Below are positions 14,752-20,538 of a stretch of DNA of 20,538 nucleotides, piece after piece; the first letter of the stretch is position 1, and every line of letters begins with the position of its first letter. The stretch covers positions 1-20,538 of IMG/VR virus record IMGVR_UViG_3300037246_000278; one strand, 5' to 3'. Both the position numbers and the translations under genes were made by a program. This DNA comes from a virus. The notes under the pieces are model-generated. The model had not been told where the DNA came from. It did no database searches and was given only the letters and a program-made list of their open reading frames with translations.

Positions 14752-15255
14752 TTAGTAATCATCAGAAGTTCCAGTTAATTTACTAACATCTGGAACACCT
14801 TGTTTTTTTAATGTTTTTTCTCTATCTGCAATTTCTTTTTCTGCTTTTCTTTCTTCCGCTAAAGATTCCATTGCGTTAGTATAAGTTGTATATGCATTAG
14901 GGTCAAGAAGTTTTTGAGCAAAACTACCTTTTTTAATTTTATTTAGAGAATCTTGTTTTTTCTTTTCTTCATCTAATGCTGTTTGCTCTTTTTCTCTTTT
15001 TCTTGCTACATTTTCCCCTGCTGCTTTAGCTATATCTATACCAGTTTCTAAAATAGATCTAGCAGTTTTATTAGCTGAATCTAACATTACTTTATTATCT
15101 TCTATTTTTGGACTAGTATAACTAGTACCTAAAGTAGGTAAATTAAACGAAGTAGGCATAGAGCTTTTATATACGTTTAAAGGAGATTTATTATTAAAAC
15201 CTACAGTAAATGGATTTTTCATAAAAGCACTACGAATAGTGTTTAAAAAATTCAT
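14752..15255 (-). CDS. Helical protein with an SPLN motif, unknown, possible minor virion protein
   Basis: A 167-aa protein. The N-terminus MNFLNTIRSAFMKNPFTVGF leads into NNKSPLNVYKSSMPTSFNLP (21-40), which holds the KSPLN motif shared with two other proteins of this cluster. Residues 60-115 are a charged helix (ILETGIDIAKAAGENVARKR, then EKEQTALDEEKKKQDSLNKI). The end is helical (NAMESLAEERKAEKEIADRE) with a disordered acidic tail. No signal peptide or catalytic motif is visible. The start overlaps the preceding stop by one base (TAATG). I do not recognise a named family. A role inside the virion is suggested only by neighbours and the shared motif. Confidence 0.6.
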   Translation of the reverse strand: MNFLNTIRSAFMKNPFTVGFNNKSPLNVYKSSMPTSFNLPTLGTSYTSPKIEDNKVMLDSANKTARSILETGIDIAKAAGENVARKREKEQTALDEEKKKQDSLNKIKKGSFAQKLLDPNAYTTYTNAMESLAEERKAEKEIADREKTLKKQGVPDVSKLTGTSDDY

Positions 15256-16052
15256 TAACTTGTTTTTTTAGATTTTTTACCGGTTCTTTTGTCTAATTTA
15301 TTTGCTTTCTCTAATAATGATACAACTTGTGGGTTTCCATAATCATAATCATCTCCTCTTTCAGCTGCACTTTCTTGTGAAATTTTTATAGCTTTTTGTC
15401 TTAATTTATGCGCTCTTGTATGTCTAAACATTGGTGAGCCAGAATTTCTTGGTATACCAGGCTTAAAATCACTCAAAGGTCTATTTTCCTCTTCTTCCAT
15501 TACTAAGTTTGTATTATCTATATATTTTTGTTTTATACCTCCAGCTTCGTTGAAATATGTTGCTTCCCCATCAGGATATATGGTGTCACTAAGGCTCGTG
15601 TAACCTTGCACATTATTTCTTAAATCGTTTAAGCCTTGAACTTGATTTATTAAACCTCCAACATTCTGAGGATTAGGCATTCTTGTCATTCCTGATCCAA
15701 ACGTTGATGGACGTGAATCTATTATATCTTGTTCTCGTTCCATACCCCTCATTATTAACCTATCAGTATTATGAGCTCTATTAGAATCTATTTTGTTTTT
15801 ATGTTTATTTGGTGTGTAATGACCACTTACATGTCTTGACATTCCATTATGTTCAGCTCCTGTAGAATTATGTCCATCATAGTTGTAACTACCATGTGCA
15901 TCATCAAACAAAGCTTCTGCATGCCCAGTATGGCCTTCAGCCATTTGTTTTTTACCTCTTTTTACATCTTCTTCTTCCCATGAATTTACCATGTGATGTT
16001 TTGAGTGTTTAGCGTTTCCGCTATATTCACCATAATGTCCTTTATGTCCCAT
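15255..16052 (-). CDS. Histidine-rich low-complexity protein, unknown
   Basis: A 265-aa protein with 14 histidines in the first 94 residues (3, 6, 16, 19, 20, 41, 44, 53, 61, 68, 74, 78, 84, 94), in a Gly/Asn/His/Tyr-rich, probably disordered segment. The rest is Asn/Gln/Gly-rich with helices, for example LINQVQGLNDLRNNVQGY. It includes SGSPMFRHTRAHKLRQKAIK (about 204-223), where SPMF is a loose variant of the SPLN motif, and ends in a basic KRTGKKSKKTS. The gene follows the 220-aa gene after 9 bases and overlaps the next by one base. Metal binding is possible from composition but unproven. No family is recognised. Confidence 0.6.
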   Translation of the reverse strand: MGHKGHYGEYSGNAKHSKHHMVNSWEEEDVKRGKKQMAEGHTGHAEALFDDAHGSYNYDGHNSTGAEHNGMSRHVSGHYTPNKHKNKIDSNRAHNTDRLIMRGMEREQDIIDSRPSTFGSGMTRMPNPQNVGGLINQVQGLNDLRNNVQGYTSLSDTIYPDGEATYFNEAGGIKQKYIDNTNLVMEEEENRPLSDFKPGIPRNSGSPMFRHTRAHKLRQKAIKISQESAAERGDDYDYGNPQVVSLLEKANKLDKRTGKKSKKTS

Positions 16053-16061
16053 ATTTTAATT

Positions 16062-16724
16062 TTAACTATTAGCGTGATATGCAGCCAGTGTTTTCATAGC
16101 ATCTTCTTTAGAGCTAAAACCACTTTTCCAAATACCACCTTTTTTATTGTTTAATATAACAAATTCGTTACCTCTTTTTTTGATACAACCACTTCCGCCT
16201 TCTGATTCAGCACATCCTTTACCACTCATTTCATTTAGTGGAGAAGCTATTCTAGATGTTGGGTTTTTTTTTTGGTCTTCTTTTTGATATCTAGACATAC
16301 CTTCACCATGCGGATGCTTATGATCTTCATCTGTGTAGTTATTATATCCGTTTAATGGAGAAGCGTGTCTACCAATTCCACCATTACCTTTTAAGTAATC
16401 TTTATGTGTTGCTGATTGATCTCCATGTGAAGAACCATCATGTCCGTGGTAACCTTTATCTGTTCCTTTATAATTAGCATAATCTGTATGCGTTGCAGAC
16501 TGGTCGCCTTTCATTGAACCGTCTCTATATGCTGGAGAATCTTGTTTTCTGTGCATATCATCTACGATAGGCATGTATTTAAGTTCATCTACACCATGAA
16601 TACCATATTGACTAGCATTGTTAACTGGAGATGATTTTCTGTCCAGACCCATTTTTTTCTCTTCTTTTTGTCTTTTTAAAGCCGAGTTCATTCTAGGTAA
16701 TGGATTGTTTTGTGAATATCCCAT
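16062..16724 (-). CDS. SPLN-repeat, histidine-rich protein with a small C-terminal domain, unknown
   Basis: A 220-aa protein with two parts. Residues 1-165 are low-complexity and polar, with 11 histidines and recurring motifs: SSPVN (31-35), DSPAY (62-66), ASPLN (121-125) and ASPLN (161-164 with Ala160). GDQSATH occurs twice (73-79 and 101-107). The C-terminal 45 residues look folded: GCIKKRGNEFVILNNKKGG (179-197), then IWKSGFSSKEDAMKTLAAYH. This beta-beta-beta-alpha unit recurs in small marine phage proteins as I recall; its function is unknown. The 26-base leader is A/T-only. The disordered, motif-bearing front attached to a small domain suggests a scaffold-binding or packaged protein, but that is inference. 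Confidence 0.6.
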   Translation of the reverse strand: MGYSQNNPLPRMNSALKRQKEEKKMGLDRKSSPVNNASQYGIHGVDELKYMPIVDDMHRKQDSPAYRDGSMKGDQSATHTDYANYKGTDKGYHGHDGSSHGDQSATHKDYLKGNGGIGRHASPLNGYNNYTDEDHKHPHGEGMSRYQKEDQKKNPTSRIASPLNEMSGKGCAESEGGSGCIKKRGNEFVILNNKKGGIWKSGFSSKEDAMKTLAAYHANS

Positions 16725-16741
16725 AATTTCTAATTTATTAA

Positions 16742-16753
16742 TTTATTTATTTA
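16742..16753. repeat. (TTTA)3 tract at the end of the 164-aa gene
   Basis: Three TTTA units on the plus strand run into the stop codon of the 164-aa gene at 16751-16753. They are part of a longer A/T-only gap that is the leader of no gene but separates the 164-aa and 220-aa genes. Confidence 0.55.
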
Positions 16754-17245
16754 TTGTTGTACTTCTAAAGCTATTATACCTGTAGCAGTAGTACTGGTAG
16801 CATTAACTCTTTCTACTTGTAAATCTAAAGTTTGATTTGCAACTACTGGAATTGTTATAGCTTGTTGTTCGCTAACTGGAACCACTCTAACATCGCCAGC
16901 ACCTGTAATATATAAACTATATCCTGGTGATGTACTATTTGTGAAAGCTCTATAATTGCCTTTATATATTTCATAAATACCACCTGCTATTGCTCCTGAT
17001 AATTCTATATTATCACTGTCTGTAACACTTACTACTTCTACTATAGCACCTGCGCTATCATATACAACATCTCCTCCAGTTATATTAAAACCTTTTATAT
17101 TAGTTTCAGCGTTAGTAAATCCTTTACCAACATCGGTTAAGGTTGTTCCAGCACCTGTGTTAATACCAGCTACAATAACGCCTGGTTTAGGTATGTTTAT
17201 TGCATCATCAGGTCTTACTTCTGTTGCGTTTATATATATTGCCAT
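16751..17245 (-). CDS. Beta-rich small virion protein, probable capsid decoration or fibre-type protein
   Basis: A 164-aa protein made of short beta strands and Gly/Thr/Asp turns: MAIYINATEVRPDDAINIPK, then GVIVAGINTGAGTTLTDVGK, NIKGFNITGGDVVYDSAGA and IVEVVSVTDSDNIELSGAI. The C-terminus ITIPVVANQTLDLQVERVNA (130-149), then TSTTATGIIALEVQQ, resembles the ending I know from small phage and prophage structural proteins (LP-x-x-V-T-R-V-x-x-TGTTAT-x-I-x-AL). No membrane or signal segment. Its leader is the (TTTA)5 repeat. Abundance and virion location are inferred. Confidence 0.6.
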   Translation of the reverse strand: MAIYINATEVRPDDAINIPKPGVIVAGINTGAGTTLTDVGKGFTNAETNIKGFNITGGDVVYDSAGAIVEVVSVTDSDNIELSGAIAGGIYEIYKGNYRAFTNSTSPGYSLYITGAGDVRVVPVSEQQAITIPVVANQTLDLQVERVNATSTTATGIIALEVQQ

Positions 17246-17246
17246 T

Positions 17247-17266
17247 TTTATTTATTTATTTATTTA
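17247..17266. repeat. (TTTA)5 microsatellite forming the gap between two genes
   Basis: Five perfect TTTA units on the plus strand fill the 14-base gap upstream of the 164-aa gene and extend into the stop codon (17260-17262) and last codon of the 72-aa gene. In transcript sense it is an (AAAT)n leader ending AAAAATG, without Shine-Dalgarno. Confidence 0.8.
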
Positions 17267-17478
17267 TATACTTTTGCGTTCTGTGTAATTGGTCCACCTA
17301 CATAAGGAACTCCTCCTAATTTAAGTTTCATACCAGTTATACCAGAACTTGATCCTTGACCGTGTAGTCTACCTATTTGGCTTAATGGACCGTCCCATAT
17401 ATGAGATTCTCCAACTATACCTACTTTGCCTTTTCCCATTTTTTCTGCATGAGGATCGTATGTGTGATTATGTTTCAT
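17260..17478 (-). CDS. Small Gly/Lys-rich protein, unknown
   Basis: A 72-aa protein beginning MKHNHTYDPHAEKMGKGKVG, followed by IVGESHIWDGPLSQIGRLHG, QGSSSGITGMKLKLGGVPYV and GGPITQNAKVYK. The N-terminus carries three histidines within ten residues. The composition suggests an extended or partly disordered small protein. I recognise no domain. It sits between the 178-aa SPLN protein (9-base gap) and the beta-rich 164-aa protein (14-base gap). The uninterrupted frame and tight packing support it as a real gene; the role is unknown. Confidence 0.55.
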   Translation of the reverse strand: MKHNHTYDPHAEKMGKGKVGIVGESHIWDGPLSQIGRLHGQGSSSGITGMKLKLGGVPYVGGPITQNAKVYK

Positions 17479-17487
17479 GTTTTTTAT

Positions 17488-18024
17488 TTATAAAGTTATT
17501 AATTTTTTTGGTAATGATTTTAAATTTGTTATATCATTAGAAGCGTTGTATGGTTGTAATTGTGTATTCATAGAAGCTGTTCTTTGTTGATTATTACCAT
17601 ATATAGAGTTAGCTGTATTAACAGCTTGAGGAACAAAATTTCTATTAGACGTGTTAAACTCGTTCATTTGTCCAGCGCCTGGAACGTAGGGATTACCACC
17701 AGCTACATTTGCTTGAATACCTTGTACTGGTCCCACTCCACTCCATGAAGAAGACGAGGTGTTATTAACATCTCTATTAGCACTTGCAGAGTTCGCTATT
17801 TGATCTGAAGTTCCAATTTGAGGTCCAGCAAAAGGATCTACTGGAAGATTAACACTTCCTGGCATAAACCCAAAATTTAATGGACTCTTGTCTCTTAAGT
17901 CTTGAATTCTTCTTTCATGAAGCTCAATATCCATATCAGTTCCTTTTTTACCTTTAGCAACTTTTTTCTTGAATCTATCTTCTATTCTGTTAATGCGTTT
18001 TTCTATTCTTTTAGATTTACTCAT
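17488..18024 (-). CDS. Low-complexity protein with an SPLN motif, unknown
   Basis: A 178-aa protein. Residues 1-45 form a basic, charged helix (SKSKRIEKRINRIEDRFKKK; then IELHERRIQDLRD), ending in the motif KSPLN at 46-50. Residues 50-178 are Asn/Ser/Gly/Pro/Gln-rich and probably disordered (for example ANRDVNNTSSSSWSGVGPV). There is no membrane segment or enzyme motif. The start overlaps the stop of the winged-helix-like gene by 4 bases (ATGA), so translation is probably coupled. The basic helix followed by a disordered tail would suit a nucleic-acid- or capsid-binding virion protein, which is inference. I recognise no family. Confidence 0.6.
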   Translation of the reverse strand: MSKSKRIEKRINRIEDRFKKKVAKGKKGTDMDIELHERRIQDLRDKSPLNFGFMPGSVNLPVDPFAGPQIGTSDQIANSASANRDVNNTSSSSWSGVGPVQGIQANVAGGNPYVPGAGQMNEFNTSNRNFVPQAVNTANSIYGNNQQRTASMNTQLQPYNASNDITNLKSLPKKLITL

Positions 18025-18467
18025 CTTTCTTTATCTTTATTTACATTATATATAGATGTTTGTAGCACTTTATCTATATAAGTATTACCTTTCATTATTT
18101 TATTTCTTCTTGTGCTTGTAGGTATATCTTCTTCACCTAACATTATTCGGTAAATTCTTTGTATTAATTGTTTACCTTTAAAAGAAACTTTGTATATGTT
18201 ATATTTTTGAGTTGTTCTATTTCTATGTCGCCATACCACAACCCAATCATTTTGTATTAATCTATTCCATCTACGGTTATCCCAACTATAAGAATACGTA
18301 CCCATTTTAAAATCATTAATATTAAATAAATTTATACAATCTAGATAAATTAATAACTCTAAATCCGCATCATTTAAATCGTTGTTTTTTGAAGCCCATC
18401 GGCGTATTATACGATAATGTTTTAACAGGTTTAAATCTTTAAGATCTCCTGCTTCTAACTTTTTCAT
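18021..18467 (-). CDS. Winged-helix-like small protein, possible DNA-binding regulator
   Basis: A 148-aa, basic protein. Residues 10-40 are helical (KDLNLLKHYRIIRRWASKNN), then DLNDADLELLIYLDCINLFN (36-55 approximately). Next come YSWDNRRWNRLIQNDWVVVW and RHRNRTTQKYNIYKVSFKGK, an order of helices followed by a beta wing and a terminal helix that resembles MarR-type winged-helix proteins. The C-terminus GEEDIPTSTRRNKIMKGNTY is basic. I recall close relatives in marine phages without a demonstrated function. It is translationally coupled to groES upstream and to the 178-aa gene downstream (4-base ATGA overlaps on both sides). A transcription regulator is possible; a DNA-packaging factor is an alternative. 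Confidence 0.6.
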   Translation of the reverse strand: MKKLEAGDLKDLNLLKHYRIIRRWASKNNDLNDADLELLIYLDCINLFNINDFKMGTYSYSWDNRRWNRLIQNDWVVVWRHRNRTTQKYNIYKVSFKGKQLIQRIYRIMLGEEDIPTSTRRNKIMKGNTYIDKVLQTSIYNVNKDKER

Positions 18468-18724
18468 AAAACAACGACCACATCCTGTAACTTAATTACT
18501 TGGTATGTGATATTCTCTAATTCCATATAATGACCATTGTGACGATCATAAAATATAATATCTTTTTCTTTTACACCTTCTACTTCGTGTCCCACGGAAA
18601 TTACTTCAGCTTCAATATATCTTATATCAGTTCTATCGTTTTTACTTAAAAGTAATCCTCCTTGAGACTCTGTTATATTTTCCTCAATTTTTTTTATTAT
18701 AAGATATCTACCTACTGCTTTCAT
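18464..18724 (-). CDS. groES: Co-chaperonin GroES (Cpn10), phage-encoded
   Basis: An 86-aa protein (bacterial GroES is usually 94-97 aa). The N-terminal strand GRYLIIKKI replaces the usual RPL-x-DR. The mobile loop ENITESQGGLLLSKNDRTD (15-33) keeps the GG-hydrophobic tripeptide: Gly22-Gly23-Leu24-Leu25-Leu26 corresponds to the IVL motif of E. coli that inserts into GroEL. Then AEVISVGHEVEG and VKEKDIIFYDRHNGHYMELE form the barrel, and YQVIKLQDVVVVL the closing strand. It caps the GroEL ring as a heptamer during folding. The first 17 bases overlap the end of groEL, so the two are co-translated. It follows groEL, the reverse of the bacterial order. The shorter length mostly reflects a trimmed N-terminus and trimmed loops. 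Confidence 0.85.
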   Translation of the reverse strand: MKAVGRYLIIKKIEENITESQGGLLLSKNDRTDIRYIEAEVISVGHEVEGVKEKDIIFYDRHNGHYMELENITYQVIKLQDVVVVL

Positions 18725-20249
18725 TTGTTCTAATATTATTAATTACACAATCAGTAGATAAAATAGTAACTGCTACAGAAGCCGCGTTGGTTAAAGCGCT
18801 TTTTGTTACCAGTAATGGATCAATAATACCTTCCTTAACCATATGTACCATATCTCCTGTAACCACGTTTAAACCTTTTCCTTCTGTTTCTAGTTCTATT
18901 GGATCTATACCAGCATTAACTAATATAGTGTTATAAGGAGCTTTTATAGCGTTGTATAAAATGTTTTCGCCTATATCACTTTGGTCTAATGTTTTTGAAG
19001 CGTTAAGTAAAGCAACACCACCACCAGCTACAACTCCTTCTTTAATAGCAGCTTTTGTAGCACAGATAGCATCTTCAATTCTATCTTGTTTCTCTTTAAG
19101 TTCAATATCAGAATTAGCACCTACTTTAACAATAGCTACTTTTGCGCTTAATCTAGCTAATCTAAGTTCTAATCCTATAACTTGATGAGGTTTTAATTTT
19201 TTAGTTAAATCTTTCTTAACTTTTTTAATAATTTTTTCAACTTCTTTTGAAATATCTTCAACTTGTATTATAGTTTGATCATTATTAGAAGTTGTTTTTA
19301 AGCATGTACCTAAATAATCTATTTCTATAGTATTTAAATCATCTCCTAAATCTTCGTTTATTATTTGAGAATTTGTTAACAATGATAAATCTTCTAGTAT
19401 TTCTTTTCTTCTTAATCCAAAAGCTGGAGGATCAACTACATTTACTTTTATATTACCTTTCATTTTATTCATAACAAGAGCAGATAAAACCGCAGGTTCT
19501 ACTTGTCCTATAATAAATAAAGCTTTATTGTTTTTTATAACATATTCTAACACGCTTTGAATTTGTCTAATAGAATCAATTTTAGAATCTACTATCATAA
19601 CTAGTGGGTTATGTAATTCACAAGTACCTTTATCTTTATTTGTTATAAAATTTTGATTTAACAAACCTTTATCATACTCTACACCTTCTACTGTTTCAAC
19701 TTTAGTTTCACCCTCAGCAGATGGTTCCATCATTACTACACCTGTATTACCTACTTCAGTAAAAGCTTGGGCAATTAAATTACCTAACTCTGAATCATTA
19801 TTAGTAGATATAGTAGCTATTTGTTCAATTTTATTTTTTACTGGAACTGACTTAGATGTTATATAACTTATAACTTTATCAACACCTTTTAGTATTCCAT
19901 TTTTAATATCTCTTACGTTAGTTTTATCTAACTTTTTATAGGCTTCATGTAATATAGCGTGTGCTAATACAGTTGCTGTTGTAGTTCCGTCTCCAGCTTC
20001 TTTAACTGTTTTACGTGCTGCTTCTTTTAATAAAGTTGCTCCTATGTTTTCTACGGGATCTAAAAGTACTATAGAATCTGCTACTGTTACACCGTCTTTG
20101 GTTATAACTGGATTACCATGTGCATCTTCTAAAATTACACATTTACCGCTAGCTCCTAATGTAGAGCTAACAGCATTTGTGAGTTTTTCTATACCTTTAA
20201 AAACCTGTTGTCTGGCTTCAATGCCAAAATTCAGATTTTTTACAATCAT
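18708..20249 (-). CDS. groEL: Chaperonin GroEL (Cpn60), phage-encoded
   Basis: A 513-aa group I chaperonin (about 540-548 aa in bacteria). Conserved: Asp52 in KDGV (51-54), GDGTTT (86-91, with catalytic Asp87 at the E. coli position), VVAGGGVALL (407-416), IEDAICATKAAIKEG with Asp393 (equivalent to E. coli Asp398), and IIDPLLVTKSALTNAASVAV with Asp477. Apical domain: KMKGNIKVNVVDPPAFGLRR. Differences: the nucleotide loop reads LGASGK (31-36) rather than LGPKGR. By eye, E. coli groove residues Tyr199, Tyr203 and Leu234 are Leu196, Asn200 and Gln231. The C-terminus ends INNIRTNESSR with no GGM repeats. It folds proteins in a tetradecameric ring with ATP. The leader is (TTTAA)4. It is complete and likely functional, presumably adapted to phage clients. 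Confidence 0.93.
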   Translation of the reverse strand: MIVKNLNFGIEARQQVFKGIEKLTNAVSSTLGASGKCVILEDAHGNPVITKDGVTVADSIVLLDPVENIGATLLKEAARKTVKEAGDGTTTATVLAHAILHEAYKKLDKTNVRDIKNGILKGVDKVISYITSKSVPVKNKIEQIATISTNNDSELGNLIAQAFTEVGNTGVVMMEPSAEGETKVETVEGVEYDKGLLNQNFITNKDKGTCELHNPLVMIVDSKIDSIRQIQSVLEYVIKNNKALFIIGQVEPAVLSALVMNKMKGNIKVNVVDPPAFGLRRKEILEDLSLLTNSQIINEDLGDDLNTIEIDYLGTCLKTTSNNDQTIIQVEDISKEVEKIIKKVKKDLTKKLKPHQVIGLELRLARLSAKVAIVKVGANSDIELKEKQDRIEDAICATKAAIKEGVVAGGGVALLNASKTLDQSDIGENILYNAIKAPYNTILVNAGIDPIELETEGKGLNVVTGDMVHMVKEGIIDPLLVTKSALTNAASVAVTILSTDCVINNIRTNESSR

Positions 20250-20253
20250 AATA

Positions 20254-20273
20254 TTTAATTTAATTTAATTTAA
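20254..20273. repeat. (TTTAA)4 repeat forming the gap before groEL
   Basis: Four perfect TTTAA units on the plus strand make up almost the whole gap between the stop of the upstream gene (20274-20276) and the groEL ATG at 20249. In transcript sense the leader is (TTAAA)-like, ending AAATATTATG, with no Shine-Dalgarno. Confidence 0.8.
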
Positions 20274-20538
20274 TTATTTAAAGGTTTTCACGACTTTAGG
20301 ACCTTTTAAAAAGTCTACTTTTTTAGCATAGTGTTCTACTGAACCATCAATAGCTTGCTCTGCTCCTTCCATAGTTTCACGTCTTGTAACGTCGTGCCAA
20401 GTATCTTCATTTGGATCTTGGTATTCAGTTTGATAAAAACCGTTAGGTAATTGGGTTATCCTCCAGTTCTTTTTTTCTGCAAGATGTTTCCAAAGGTTAA
20501 TGGTTTCTTCTGTAATTTGTGGTTGACTATTCCACGTT
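20274..20538 (-). CDS. C-terminal part of an uncharacterised phage protein (5' end cut by window)
   Basis: The frame is open from the right edge to the TAA at 20274-20276 and gives 87 residues: TWNSQPQITEETINLWKHLA, then EKKNWRITQLPNGFYQTEYQ, DPNEDTWHDVTRRETMEGAE and AIDGSVEHYAKKVDFLKGPK, ending VVKTFK. It looks like a small alpha-beta domain (two helices and a beta hairpin with WRITQLPNGFYQTEY). I recall closely similar C-termini (TRRET-x-EGAE, then G-PKVVKTFK) in marine phage proteins without a function. The start and total length lie outside the window. The gene precedes groEL by 24 bases and probably shares its transcript. Confidence 0.65.
   Translation of the reverse strand, partial: TWNSQPQITEETINLWKHLAEKKNWRITQLPNGFYQTEYQDPNEDTWHDVTRRETMEGAEQAIDGSVEHYAKKVDFLKGPKVVKTFK

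Noticed and set aside
17247-17266. Microsatellite as a phase-variation switch
   Set aside because: The repeat is mostly outside the coding frame and overlaps only the final codons of the 72-aa gene, so slippage would not switch a gene off; at most it would change leader length.
18952-19185. Plus-strand open frame of 77 codons
   Set aside because: It is fully antisense to the conserved equatorial part of groEL.
1-20538. tRNA genes, CRISPR arrays, integrase or attachment sites
   Set aside because: I found no cloverleaf-like sequence, regularly spaced repeats or recombinase motifs; gaps between genes are all under 100 bases.

Overview
The window is part of the genome of a tailed double-stranded DNA phage (Caudoviricetes), AT-rich, with every credible gene on the minus strand. 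Transcription runs from high to low coordinates, so the last bases of the window are upstream. Twenty-six minus-strand genes fill it almost without gaps: 24 complete, one cut at its 5' end (right edge) and one cut at its 3' end (left edge). No stretch over 100 bases lacks a gene. I saw no tRNA, integrase, insertion sequence or CRISPR array. Almost every gene lacks a Shine-Dalgarno sequence and starts after an A/T-only leader. This is the usual pattern in Bacteroidota and their phages, so a marine flavobacterium-like host is my best guess, as an inference. The large portal (799 aa) and terminase (738 aa) and the ring/tubular-like genes after the capsid recall short-tailed crAss-like and Cellulophaga-type phages. 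That relationship is from memory of those families and is not proven here.

Layout in transcription order. (1) 20538-18021, chaperonin block: the end of an uncharacterised protein, a complete phage GroEL, a short GroES overlapping it, and a small winged-helix-like protein. (2) 18024-14277: seven small genes, several low-complexity, histidine-rich or beta-rich. They are probably minor virion proteins, and three of them share an S-P-L-N peptide motif. (3) 14275-13320, a possible lysis-related group: a 51-aa CxC protein, a small HExxH metallopeptidase-like protein and a three-TM-type holin. (4) 13265-11972: four small genes, including a 208-aa protein that reads as two GroES-like domains in tandem. 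(5) 11972-1, packaging and head-neck module: large terminase, portal, probable scaffold, major capsid protein, an unrecognised head-associated protein, two probable connector or tail-ring proteins, and the start of a large structural protein.

How it may fit together. Terminase and portal package DNA into a shell built from the capsid protein on the scaffold. The phage GroEL and GroES, and perhaps the tandem GroES-like protein, may fold the capsid or other virion proteins. The longest intergenic gaps are 78, 64, 54 and 48 bases. Three of the four contain a stem-loop, suggesting that expression is tuned by termination or RNA processing within one long transcription unit.

The most unusual content is the phage chaperonin set: groEL precedes groES (the reverse of bacteria), the GroEL has changed substrate-groove and nucleotide-loop residues and no GGM tail, and there is a second, double-domain co-chaperonin candidate.
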